Assembly (NCBI RefSeq): GCF_014174215.1
Contig: NZ_JABEQL010000014.1
Location: 1 to 64,000, forward strand
Direction of reading: 5' to 3'
DNA: 64,000 nt
DNA from: Gluconacetobacter tumulicola
GTDB lineage: Bacteria > Pseudomonadota > Alphaproteobacteria > Acetobacterales > Acetobacteraceae
A program made the position numbers and the translations under genes. This document shows, one piece after another, positions 7,622-16,200 of the stretch. The notes under the pieces were generated by a model that saw only the letters and a list, made by a program, of their open reading frames with translations, made no database searches and was not told the DNA's origin. The first letter of the stretch is position 1. Each line of letters begins with the position of its first letter.

Positions 7622-8581
7622 CTATCCCGCCGATCCGATCAAGATCCCGGCCGCAAACACCAACGCCCCACCAAAGACAATCTGCACCACCGCCGAACCG
7701 AACGGCGTATCCTGATACCGCCACCGCACCCAGGAAATCAGCAGCAACTCGACCACCACCACCACCATGGCCACACTCATGGCCAGCGGAAACCGATCGA
7801 TCAGGAACGGCACGGTATGGCCGATCCCCCCGGCCGTGGTCATCAGCCCGCAGATCAACCCGCGCAGCAGCGGCGCCCCGCGCCCCGACAATTTGCCGTC
7901 ATCCGACAGCGCCTCGGCAAACCCCATCGAAATCCCGGCCCCGACCGACGCCGCGATCCCGACCAGAAAAGCCTCCCATGGCCGGTGCGAAGCAAAAGCC
8001 GCCGCAAACACCGGCGCCAACGTGGAGACCGACCCATCCATCAGCCCCACCAGACCGGGCTGGATCACCTGCAACACGAAGCGCCGCCGCGCGTCCTCGT
8101 CCTCATCCTCGCGCTTGCTGGCCGGCAGGCGGTTCAGCGCGATCTCGCCCGCCGTCTGCTCGTGCCGGTCCTCGGCCACAGCCAGATCGCCCAGCAGCTT
8201 GCGCGTGGCGGCATCGGTCGTGCGCAACGCCGCCTGCCGATAGAAGCGCGCCGCATCCATCTCCATCTGCCGCGCATAGTCGCGCACGGCCTCGATCCCC
8301 AGCCCCTGCACCTGCCAGGCCGGCCGGCGAACCATGACCCCCGCGATATCCTGCCTGCGAATCAGCGGAATATGCTGGCCGAACCGCCCCACATACAGGT
8401 CGATCAGGTCGCGCCGATGCTCGTTCTCCTCATGCACCATGTCCGTAAAAATCATGGCCGTATCAGGATATTTTTCACGAATAGCATAGGCGAAATCAGC
8501 ATAGATCCGCGCGTCTTCCTCCTCGTTCGAAATCGCGAGGGCAAGGATTTCCTGGTCGTTCAGCGTCGTGAATTTGCGCAT
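7622..8581 (-). CDS. mbfA: MbfA-like ferritin-domain / VIT1 membrane iron (or manganese) transporter
   Basis: A 319-residue two-domain protein. Residues 1-160 are rubrerythrin/ferritin-like, with carboxylate/His metal ligands in NEEEDARIYADF, HEENEHRRDL and the second helix pair (RQMEMDAARFYRQAA, AVAEDRHEQTA). Residues 170-319 are a CCC1/VIT1 membrane domain, beginning QPGLVGLMDGSVSTLAPVF with several transmembrane helices. MbfA in rhizobia exports iron and protects against peroxide; the same role is likely here. Start ATG 8581 is chosen because upstream residues do not match the family. In rhizobia the gene is Irr-regulated, but I could not see a convincing Irr box upstream. Confidence 0.9.
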   Translation of the reverse strand: MRKFTTLNDQEILALAISNEEEDARIYADFAYAIREKYPDTAMIFTDMVHEENEHRRDLIDLYVGRFGQHIPLIRRQDIAGVMVRRPAWQVQGLGIEAVRDYARQMEMDAARFYRQAALRTTDAATRKLLGDLAVAEDRHEQTAGEIALNRLPASKREDEDEDARRRFVLQVIQPGLVGLMDGSVSTLAPVFAAAFASHRPWEAFLVGIAASVGAGISMGFAEALSDDGKLSGRGAPLLRGLICGLMTTAGGIGHTVPFLIDRFPLAMSVAMVVVVVELLLISWVRWRYQDTPFGSAVVQIVFGGALVFAAGILIGSAG

Positions 8582-8940
8582 GGCCACTATATGCCGGAAC
8601 CCTCCGGTCTCGCACAAGATGTTTCGATATCGTGAGAATTAGTCGCGTTATCGACTACAAAGAAACAAACACCATCAGCACGTCTCTCCACGAAGAGCCT
8701 GGCCGGACATGCGGGCTGGTGAGCAAGAACGCCGCAAAGCAGCGCCCCCGGGCGCGCACCGCCAATCAGCCGCGAAGAGCCTGGCCGGAAATGTGGGCTG
8801 GTGAGCGAGAGCGGCCCCAGCGGGGCCGCGCCCGTCGTGTGGTTCCGAGCATCGGAGCGGAGCGGCCTTGTGGGCCGTGAGCACCGAAGCACAGGAAACG
8901 CGCGTCGGATCGCCGCCAGCGCGCATTTACGGTCAGGCTC
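8582..8940. other. Intergenic region filled by palindromic repeat sequence, no gene
   Basis: The gap between the mbfA start and the gshA stop is about 360 bp. Its left part (8582-8690) is AT-richer and should hold the mbfA promoter. The rest is taken up by the dispersed repeat family described at 8691-8944. Open frames here on both strands are repeat-derived and not protein-like. Confidence 0.6.
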
Positions 8941-8944
8941 TCAG
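8691..8944. repeat. Dispersed palindromic repeat, subtype II, with a duplicated left end
   Basis: The unit from about 8773 to 8944 begins CGAAGAGCCTGGCCGGAAAT, contains the shared core GAGCATCGGAGCGGAGCGGC near 8849, and ends CGCGCATTTACGGTCAGGCTC. Its ends are imperfect inverted repeats. A second copy of the left 34 bases lies at 8691-8724 (32 of 34 identical), so the left end is duplicated. The same subtype occurs in reverse orientation at 13051-13212. The right end just overlaps the gshA stop codon. Confidence 0.75.
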
Positions 8945-10353
8945 ACGGCGGCTTCGGCGAAGATCCTGGTCACATCACCCTGCCACACGCCATGATACCG
9001 CTCCAGCCAATACTCGGCCTGGGTCGGCGCGCCGGTCACGATCGCCTGCAACGGGGCCAGCAGATGGCTCTCATCCCGCCCGTTATTATCCGTCACCGCG
9101 CGCGCCCGCAGCCCGTCGGTCGCAATCGCCACCATGCGGGCGGCCAGATCGCGCGCCGTCCCACCGGCCCACGGCGCATCCAGCCCCTGGCGCGGCACGG
9201 CGGCACGCAGCGCCACATAGTCCGCCCAGCCCTGCTCGCGCACCAGCGCGTCGGCGGCCGTCAGCGCCGCATCGTCATACAGCAGCCCGACCCACAAGGC
9301 GGACTGCGCCAGCATCATCTCCGGCGACCCGGCATCCGCGCCGCGCATTTCCAGGAAGCGCTTCAGCCGCACGTCGGTAAAGGCGGTGGTCAGATGGTCT
9401 TCGAAATCGCCGACGGTCGGCACCAGCCCCTCCAGCCCGTCCTGCCGTTCGCCCTTCATCCAGGCGCGAAACGACCGCCCGGCCACATCCAGGATCTGCC
9501 CGTCGCGGACGATGAAATACATCGGCACGTCCAGCAGCCATTCCACATAGGCCTCGAACCCGAAGGACGGATCGAAGAAGGCCAGCGGCATGCCCGACCG
9601 CACATTGTCGGTATCGGTCCACACATGGGCGCGGTTGGAGAGCAGCCCGTTCGGCTTCCCCTCATAGAAGGGCGAATTGGCGAACAGCGCGGTCGCCACC
9701 GGCTGCAATGCCAGCGACACGCGCAGCTTGCGCAGCATGTCGGTCTCGGAGGCGAAATCCAGATTGACCTGCACGGTGCAGGTCCGCGTCATCATGTCCA
9801 GCCCCAGCGTGCCGACCTTGGGCATGTAGTTGCGCATGATCGCATAGCGGCTCTTGGGCATCCACGGCATGTCCGCGCGGCGCGCCAGCGGGTGGAAGCC
9901 CAGCGGCGCAAAGCCGATGCCCAGCGAGCGTGTAATGGGGCGGATCGCCTCGAAATGCCGGGCCATCTCGTGGCCCGTATCATGCAGGCTGGCCAGCGGC
10001 GCGCCCGACAGTTCGAACTGCCCGGCCGGCTCCAGCGACACCGACCCGCCGCGTTCGGAGCCGATTCCCTTCAGCCCGATCAGCCTGCCCTTGTCCTCGA
10101 TCGCTTCCCATCTGCCCCCGCCATCCTGGCGGTTCAGGTCGGTCAGGATCTCGCCAATCCCGTCGGGCGCATAGGGCGGCGGCATCCAGGGCGCACGCTC
10201 GGGCCCGGCGGCAGCCGGCAGGACAAAACCGAATTTCTCATGCTCGGTGCCGATGCGCCACCGTTCGCGTGGCTTGCCCCCATCCGCCAGCAACCCGGCC
10301 AGTTGGCCGATCGATTCAATAGGGGTAATATCTTGCTCGCCGGGGTTCGACAT
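8941..10353 (-). CDS. gshA: Glutamate--cysteine ligase (alphaproteobacterial/plant-type)
   Basis: A 470-residue enzyme making gamma-glutamylcysteine, the first step of glutathione synthesis. Characteristic segments are RIGTEHEKFGF (ATP-grasp-like glutamate/metal site), SLEPAGQFELSGAPL, GFAPLGFHPLARRADMPWMPKSRY, MMTRTCTVQVNLDF, NSPFYEGKPNGLLSNRAHVWTDTDNVR and YVEWLLDVPMYF. These fit the GCS2-related class found in alphaproteobacteria and plants rather than E. coli GshA. ATG 10353 is preferred; TTG 10374 in the same frame is an alternative. rsmE lies 75 bp upstream on the same strand, so co-transcription is possible. Confidence 0.93.
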   Translation of the reverse strand: MSNPGEQDITPIESIGQLAGLLADGGKPRERWRIGTEHEKFGFVLPAAAGPERAPWMPPPYAPDGIGEILTDLNRQDGGGRWEAIEDKGRLIGLKGIGSERGGSVSLEPAGQFELSGAPLASLHDTGHEMARHFEAIRPITRSLGIGFAPLGFHPLARRADMPWMPKSRYAIMRNYMPKVGTLGLDMMTRTCTVQVNLDFASETDMLRKLRVSLALQPVATALFANSPFYEGKPNGLLSNRAHVWTDTDNVRSGMPLAFFDPSFGFEAYVEWLLDVPMYFIVRDGQILDVAGRSFRAWMKGERQDGLEGLVPTVGDFEDHLTTAFTDVRLKRFLEMRGADAGSPEMMLAQSALWVGLLYDDAALTAADALVREQGWADYVALRAAVPRQGLDAPWAGGTARDLAARMVAIATDGLRARAVTDNNGRDESHLLAPLQAIVTGAPTQAEYWLERYHGVWQGDVTRIFAEAAV

Positions 10354-10428
10354 CGTTTCTGAACAAGCCTTCAAACACAGAACGGATCGACGGATGGGTC
10401 CGTCGCAGCCATGCGACCGACCGGTCGG

Positions 10429-11181
10429 TCAGCGGGAATCTGCACCAGACGCGCGCCGGAAGCCAGCCCCCATCAGGGACAGGCCACATGCGGCGGCCGT
10501 ATCCGCCCGCAGGATCAGTTTTCCCAGCGTGATCATCCTGATAAACGGCCGCGCACGCAACATCCGCCGCTCGGCATCGGAAAAGCCGCCCTCGGGGCCC
10601 ACCAGCAGCCCGTCCCCGTCGGCAACGATGTCGATCTCCCCCACCCCGTCATCCGGCCCGCTGCGCTCGGCCGCCACAAACAGGGTGCGCGCGGCCGGCC
10701 ACACCGCCAGATGCTCGGGCAGGCGCGCCGGTTCGCCGATCGCCGGCACATCCAGCCGCTCGCATTGTTCCGCCGCCTCGATGGCAATCGCTTCCAGCCG
10801 CGCGACATTCACCCGATGGGTATTGGTGCGCTCGGTCAGCACGGGCAGAAAGCGCGTCACCCCCAGCTCGGTGCCCATGCGCACCACCATGTCGGTGGCA
10901 TCGCGCTTCAGCGGCGCGAACAGCAGCACCGGCCCACAGGCCGGTTCCGGCGCGCGACGGCGATGCAGCAGCCGCACCTGCGCGCGGTCGCGCCGCACCG
11001 CCACCAGGCTGGCCAGCCACTCCCCGTCCCGGGCATTGAACAGCGCGACTTCCGCCCCCGGCGCCATCCGCATCACGGTGCCGAGATAATGGGCCTGCCC
11101 CGGCTCCAGATCGCGCACCGCATCCGCCTCCATCGGCGGCCGGCCGGCCGGATCGGCGAACAGGCGGGGACAATCCTTCAT
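10429..11181 (-). CDS. rsmE: 16S rRNA uracil(1498)-N3-methyltransferase RsmE
   Basis: A 250-residue SPOUT-fold enzyme methylating U1498 of 16S rRNA. An N-terminal PUA-like part (PRLFADP, AHYLGTVMRMAPGAEVALFNARDGEW) is followed by the knotted SAM domain with LVGPEGGFSDAE and LGKLILRADTAA. Start ATG 11181 has GGAGGT nine bases upstream. The usual LGxRILRTETA motif is altered to LGKLILRADTA, still compatible with SAM binding. It probably shares a transcript with gshA, as the gap is short and no terminator is visible. Confidence 0.93.
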   Translation of the reverse strand: MKDCPRLFADPAGRPPMEADAVRDLEPGQAHYLGTVMRMAPGAEVALFNARDGEWLASLVAVRRDRAQVRLLHRRRAPEPACGPVLLFAPLKRDATDMVVRMGTELGVTRFLPVLTERTNTHRVNVARLEAIAIEAAEQCERLDVPAIGEPARLPEHLAVWPAARTLFVAAERSGPDDGVGEIDIVADGDGLLVGPEGGFSDAERRMLRARPFIRMITLGKLILRADTAAACGLSLMGAGFRRASGADSR

Positions 11182-11489
11182 GACGACATCACCTCCGACC
11201 CGCCGGCAACGCGCCCTCCCGCGTCCGGCCCTTGACCACATCCATCCCGCGCCCCATCACACGCGGGCACGAGAGGCTGTTTCAAAAGCCCCGCTGGTGA
11301 GCGGAAGCGCGGCGTCAGCCACGCGTCTGGCGGTGGTTTTCGAGCATCGGAGCGGAGCGGCCTTGTGGACCGTGAGCACCGAAGCGCAGGAAACCGCCGT
11401 CAGGCCACCGCCAGCGGGGCTTTTGAAACAGCCTCTCAGCTGCACCCGATGCCTTTATTGTGCCCGTGTGTCCAGACGGAGACCCCAGC
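11182..11489. other. Divergent intergenic region holding repeat copy I-a, no gene
   Basis: About 308 bp between the divergent rsmE and ubiA starts. More than half is the palindromic repeat at 11271-11437, leaving about 90 bp on the rsmE side and 50 bp on the ubiA side for promoters. I see no protein-coding pattern; the open frames running through it are made of repeat sequence. Confidence 0.6.
11271..11437. repeat. Dispersed palindromic repeat, subtype I, with perfect 27-bp ends
   Basis: The first 27 bases (11271-11297, starting GAGAGGCTGTTTCAAAAGCC) are the exact reverse complement of the last 27 (11411-11437). The interior holds a conserved core (GAGCATCGGAGCGGAGCGGC) and shorter inverted segments (GGCGGTGG / CCACCGCC). 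Related copies in the same orientation lie at 42862-43026 and 49861-50023. It is the best-preserved copy of the family in this window. Confidence 0.85.
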
Positions 11490-12404
11490 GTGACCCCGCT
11501 CCCCCATACCGACATCCGGACCACAGGCTGGATCAGCCACCTGCCGGCAGCCCTGCGCCCCTATGCGCTGCTGGCCCGGCTGGACCGCCCCATCGGCACC
11601 TGGCTGCTGTTCCTGCCCGGCCTGTGGGGCATCCTGCTGCCCGGCGGGGTGGAGGCCGGGCAGCGCCTGCGGCTGGCATTGCTGTTCGCCGTCGGCAGCG
11701 TGGTGATGCGGTCGGCCGGCTGCGTGGTCAACGATATGTGGGATCGCGATATCGACCGCATGGTGGCACGTACGGCCGGCCGCCCGCTGGCCTCGGGCGC
11801 GCTGCGCATGCGCCAGGCCGCCTGGTTCCTCGCCCTGCTGCTGGCGATCGGGCTGATCATCCTGCTCCAGCTCAATCCGCTGTGCCGCGTGCTGGGCGTG
11901 GGGTCGCTGCTGCTGGTGGGGCTGTATCCGCTGGCCAAGCGCTTCACCTGGTGGCCCCAGCTCGTCATGGGCTTCACCTTCGGCTTCGGCGCCCCGATGG
12001 GCTACGCGGCGGCGGCCGGGCGCATCGACGCCGCCTGGGCGGCACTCTACGCCGCCACCATCCTGTGGCAGCTCGGCTTCGACACGATCTACGGCTTCCA
12101 GGATATGGAGGACGACGCGCGCATCGGCGTCAAATCGACCTCGCGCCTGTGGGCGGGCCAGCCCCGGCTGTTCGTCGGCACGTGCTACGCGCTGGCGGTG
12201 CTGGCCCTGCTGCTGGCCGGCTGGCTGGCCGGCTGCACCATCGGCTTCTGGGTGGCGATGGTGCTGCCTTCCATCGCGCTGGGCTGGCAGGTCACGCATC
12301 TCGACAGCACCGATCCGCGCCGCTGCCTGATGCTGTTCCGCTTCAACCGCGAGACCGGGCTGGCGGTCGCCCTGGCCATCCTGGCCGGGCTTACCGGCCG
12401 ATGA
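11490..12404 (+). CDS. ubiA: 4-hydroxybenzoate polyprenyltransferase UbiA
   Basis: An integral membrane prenyltransferase that attaches the polyprenyl tail to 4-hydroxybenzoate in ubiquinone synthesis. Both aspartate-rich motifs are present: NDMWDRDIDRMVARTAGRPL (NDxxDxxxD) and YGFQDMEDDARIGVKSTS (DxxxD). Eight or so hydrophobic helices are readable. GTG 11490 is chosen because GGAGA lies seven bases upstream; the frame opens at GTG 11460. The next gene begins inside the stop codon (ATGA), so the two are translationally coupled. Ubiquinone is the electron acceptor for the periplasmic dehydrogenases encoded later in this window. Confidence 0.93.
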   Translation: MTPLPHTDIRTTGWISHLPAALRPYALLARLDRPIGTWLLFLPGLWGILLPGGVEAGQRLRLALLFAVGSVVMRSAGCVVNDMWDRDIDRMVARTAGRPLASGALRMRQAAWFLALLLAIGLIILLQLNPLCRVLGVGSLLLVGLYPLAKRFTWWPQLVMGFTFGFGAPMGYAAAAGRIDAAWAALYAATILWQLGFDTIYGFQDMEDDARIGVKSTSRLWAGQPRLFVGTCYALAVLALLLAGWLAGCTIGFWVAMVLPSIALGWQVTHLDSTDPRRCLMLFRFNRETGLAVALAILAGLTGR

Positions 12405-13051
12405 GCACCCTCCCCGACCCCGAATCCTTCATCCTCGCCAACACCAGCCCCGCCCATGCCCCGCTGGTGCCCGAGATCACGCTGCACCTCGCTACCGAGA
12501 TCACCCCGATCTGGCAGGCCAGCGAGGACTGGCTGACCCAGCAGGGTATGGAACCACCCTTCTGGGCCTTCGCCTGGCCGGGCGGCCAACTGCTGGCCCG
12601 CCATATCCTGGACAATCCCGCCCTGGTCGCCGGGCGCCGGGTGCTGGATTTCGCGGCCGGCTGCGGCATCGCCGCCATCGCCTGCGCGCAGGCCGGCGCC
12701 AGCATGGTGGAGGCCGCCGAAATCGACCCACTGGCCGTCGCCGCCATCACGCTCAACGCCCGCGCCAACGGCGTGGCGGTCACCGCCACCGGCGCGGACC
12801 TGGTCGGCACCACGCCACGCTGGGACCTGATCCTGTGCGGCGATGTCTGCTACGAAAACCCGATGACCGAGCATATCCTGCCCTGGCTGCGCGACGCCGC
12901 GCGCACCGCCGAGGTCTGGATCGCCGATCCCGGCCGCGCCTACCTGCCCCGCGCCGGCCTGCATCCCATTATCACCCGCGACGTCCCCACCACCCGCGAA
13001 CTCGAAGATCGGGATACCAGACGCACCACCCTCTACCGCATCACCCTCTGA
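12401..13051 (+). CDS. Class I SAM-dependent methyltransferase (PrmA / ETF-beta lysine methyltransferase-like)
   Basis: A 216-residue protein whose ATG overlaps the ubiA stop. It contains EITPIWQASEDWLTQQGMEPPFWAFAWPGGQLLARHIL, then motif I VLDFAAGCGIAAIACAQAGA, the acidic EIDPLAVAAITLNARANGV, and a DLILCGDVCYENPM motif IV. This pattern fits the methyltransferase-16 / ETFB-lysine methyltransferase group, which modify lysines of proteins such as ETF-beta. The substrate here is unknown. Coupling to ubiA suggests only co-expression. Confidence 0.75.
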   Translation: MSTLPDPESFILANTSPAHAPLVPEITLHLATEITPIWQASEDWLTQQGMEPPFWAFAWPGGQLLARHILDNPALVAGRRVLDFAAGCGIAAIACAQAGASMVEAAEIDPLAVAAITLNARANGVAVTATGADLVGTTPRWDLILCGDVCYENPMTEHILPWLRDAARTAEVWIADPGRAYLPRAGLHPIITRDVPTTRELEDRDTRRTTLYRITL

Positions 13052-13212
13052 GCCTGCCTGGGAATGCGCGCTGGCGGCGATCCGACGCGCGTTTCCTGCG
13101 CGTCGGTGCTCACGGCCTTCAAGGCCGCTCTGCTCCGATGCTCAAAAACACGCGTCGGATCGCCGCCCGTTCCGGTCCGCTCTCGCTCACCAGCCCACAT
13201 TTCCAGACAGGC
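13051..13212. repeat. Dispersed palindromic repeat, subtype II, reverse orientation
   Basis: Read on the minus strand this is nearly colinear with the unit at 8773-8944: it starts GAGCCTGTCTGGAAATGTGG, passes the core GAGCATCGGAGCAGAGCGGC and ends CGCGCATTCCCAGGCAGGCT. The ends form an imperfect inverted repeat. It fills most of the gap between the methyltransferase stop and the large signalling gene. A short extra fragment (CGACGCGCATTCCCCGCC) lies at about 13242-13259. Confidence 0.75.
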
Positions 13213-13269
13213 TCCGATCAGGAATACGCGCCGATGACGCTCCGACGCGCATTCCCCGCCTGAATGGCG

Positions 13270-16200
13270 TCAGCCGCGCCCGGCATTGACCACGCGCTCC
13301 ACCAGCCAGTCCCGCAGATCCCGGGCCACCTCCTCCGACACGGGACCCGCCGCCAGGATGCGGTACCATCCCGCGGCATCACCGTCATTCCGGCCGCGCT
13401 CTTCCAGCCATCGCATCAGCGGCCCATCCTCGAAATGAAACCCGCCCTGCGGCGGATCGCCGCGCGTGGCCGTCCACAGACAGGCCAGCGCGCCCAGATC
13501 GCTATGGATGCCGCTTTCCTGCTCCCGCGCCTGGCCCGAACAGGTGCGATACCAGTCCAGGAAGTCATCGGGGGGCATCGGCCGGGCAATGCCGAATCCC
13601 TGCCCGTAGCGGCAGCCCAGATGACGCATGGCCTCGATCATGTCGGCGTCTTCCAGCCCCTCCACCACCACCTGGCTGTGCATGTCGTTGCCCATTTCCT
13701 GCAGCGAGCGAATAACGCTGAAAATCTGCAAGGGCACGTCGCGAATATAATGTAACAGGCCCCGGTCGACCTTGATGCAGTCGAACGGCGTCGCAGACAG
13801 CCGCATCAGGTTGCTATGCCCCGACCCGAGATCGTCGATGGCCACCAGCACACCCATCGAACGGAAATTCTGCAGGACCGCCCCCTGCCCGCCCGGATCG
13901 AGGTCCTGCGTTTCCAGGACTTCCAGCGTCAACCGGCCGGCGGCAATGTCGTGGCATTTCAGCATGTCGTCGACCACGCGCAGGATATTGGCGTTCGACA
14001 GGCAGGACGGCGGCAGATTGATCGACATCCCGGTGGAAAGACCCTTCCCGTCCCACGATTGCAGCCATTCCAGGCTCTGCTCAAGCCCCATCTGGAACAG
14101 CCGGTCGAGTTCGTCATGCCCCAGCAGCGTCAGGAAGGTCGCGGGCGAAAGGATCGCGCCGTCGGCATCCTTCAGCCTGGCCAGCGCCTCGACCTTCAGC
14201 ACCTGGCCCGTGTACAAATCGACGATGGGCTGCATGAACATGCGCAACCCCCCGGAGAACAGGCGCTCGCGCAGGCGGGACGAACGCTCGTCGGACATGC
14301 CCTGCCCGTTCTGCCACAGCGTTTCCCATGTCGTCTGCAATCCGCCGGCAAATTCCCGCATGCTGGTGGATTCGAACTGGTTGGGGCAGGCCCCGAACAG
14401 GGTCAGCACCAGCGCCGTGGTCCCGTCCCGACGCCGGATCGGCACGCTCAGGGACGAATGGATTCGCAAATCCACCATCAGCGTATGCCAGGGCGCCATG
14501 CCCCCATCCAGTTCGATGGAGGGGCAGGTCTGCCGTTTGCCCGTGCGCCAGGCCTGGGCACCGACAAAGCCGCCATGGGGCGATCCGGCGGCAATCACGG
14601 GCCGCACCTCGCCGCGCAGCAGCGCCTCGTCCAGCGCCGCGGCGCACGGCCCCGCCACCGATTGCGCGACCAGCTCCCCTTGCCCGTTGGGGCGGACCAG
14701 AAAAGCGGCCTGGATACCGGGCAATTTCCCCAGGCCGGCCAGCGCCTCGGCACTGACCGGGCCCCACGCGCCGCTGGGCATGCCGTCGGATACGGAAGCG
14801 GCATAGGCCTTGTGCACGCCCTGCCCGATCAGACGCCGCATCCTGCGATCGTCCCGATAGCGGGCCTCGATGATCTGCTGCACCCGATAGCGGTCGTCGC
14901 TGCCGATGCCGTGGGCCGCCATGTCCGCCAGCAGCAGGCGCAGATAGCCACTCTGCTCCGCGACGAAGATGGCCTGCTCGACACCGAACAGCGCATACAT
15001 GACGCCCAACGTGCGCGCGGTCACAAGCACGTCCTTCCGGGTGGTCGCAGGGGCGGCCAGAAACTCCAGATGCCTCGCCTCGCGCTCATTCAGGCGGTCA
15101 CGCTGTTCCGACGTCAGACGGGCCAGCACGGCCGCACCGCCGCTTTTCTGCCAGATCGCCGGGATCGCACCCTTGCGAACCCTCTCCCCGATCCGCGCGG
15201 TGGCCCCGACCGCGGGCGCCATGAACTCCGCGGCCGCCACCCCATAAGGGGAAATGGGGAACAGATCCGCGCCGTCATCGTCCAGATCCTGCGCTTCCTC
15301 GACGGCGGCTGCGAAATGCCAGTTGCCCTCGCGCTTACCCTTGCCCTGCTTGGCCTGGTACATCGCATTGTCGGCCTGACGCAGCAATGCCTCCGGCTTG
15401 TCGCCATCCTGCGGAAAAAGCGCGACCCCCATGGCAAGGCCCACCCTGGCGGTGTTCCCGTCATCCAGGACGAACGGCTCCGCCACGACCGAGGACAGGC
15501 TGTCCAGCGCCGCCTCGACCTGCTCGTTCGCCATGTCCGTATCGAGGTTTTCCAGAACGACCACGAACTCGTCGCCCCCCAGCCGGGCAACATAGCCATT
15601 CTCGCGCAGCGCCTCCCACAACCGCCGGCTCAGTTCGGTCAGCACCTTGTCGCCGGCAGCATGACCGTATGTGTCGTTGACGGATTTGAACCCGTCCAGA
15701 TCCATCAGCCCGACCGCCATGGACGTGCCGCGCTCGCGGGCCCGTTCCTGCGCCTTGGGCAGATACTCATCCAGCGCCAGCCGGTTGGGCAGCGCGGTCA
15801 GCGCGTCGCGCCGGGCACGCCGTGCCTCCTCCTGCCGCAATTTTTCCATAGTGCTGCTGGCATCCAGCCGGTCCAGATTCTGCCCCAGCAAATCCGCCAC
15901 CCGCCGGCACAGCGTAATACTCTTCTCGTCGAAACCGTCGGCCCGCTGCGTCGTGAAGGCCAGCACGGCCCAGATCTGCCCGCCCCGCATCACCGGCACC
16001 GACAGCACGCCGCGCCACCCGCGCTCCATCAACTGCCGATAGCCCGGGATTCCGGCAAGGTCGGTCGCCGGATCGTTCGTAAAGACCAGCTCCCCGCTCC
16101 GCCAGGCCCGCACCGTCATCGGCACGGCGGTGGCATTGGTGTCGACCCGCCAGTTCAACCCGGCGACCTGGTCCGCGCCCTTGCCCGCCTGGGCCCGCAC

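Noticed and set aside
8582-8690. A possible Irr or Fur box upstream of mbfA
   Set aside because: The sequence has some AT-rich symmetry (GATATCG, TTATCG) but does not match the known Irr or Fur consensus well enough to report.
8587-8926. Small open frames in the repeat between mbfA and gshA
   Set aside because: They consist of repeat sequence that recurs elsewhere in other frames and orientations, so they are not independent genes.
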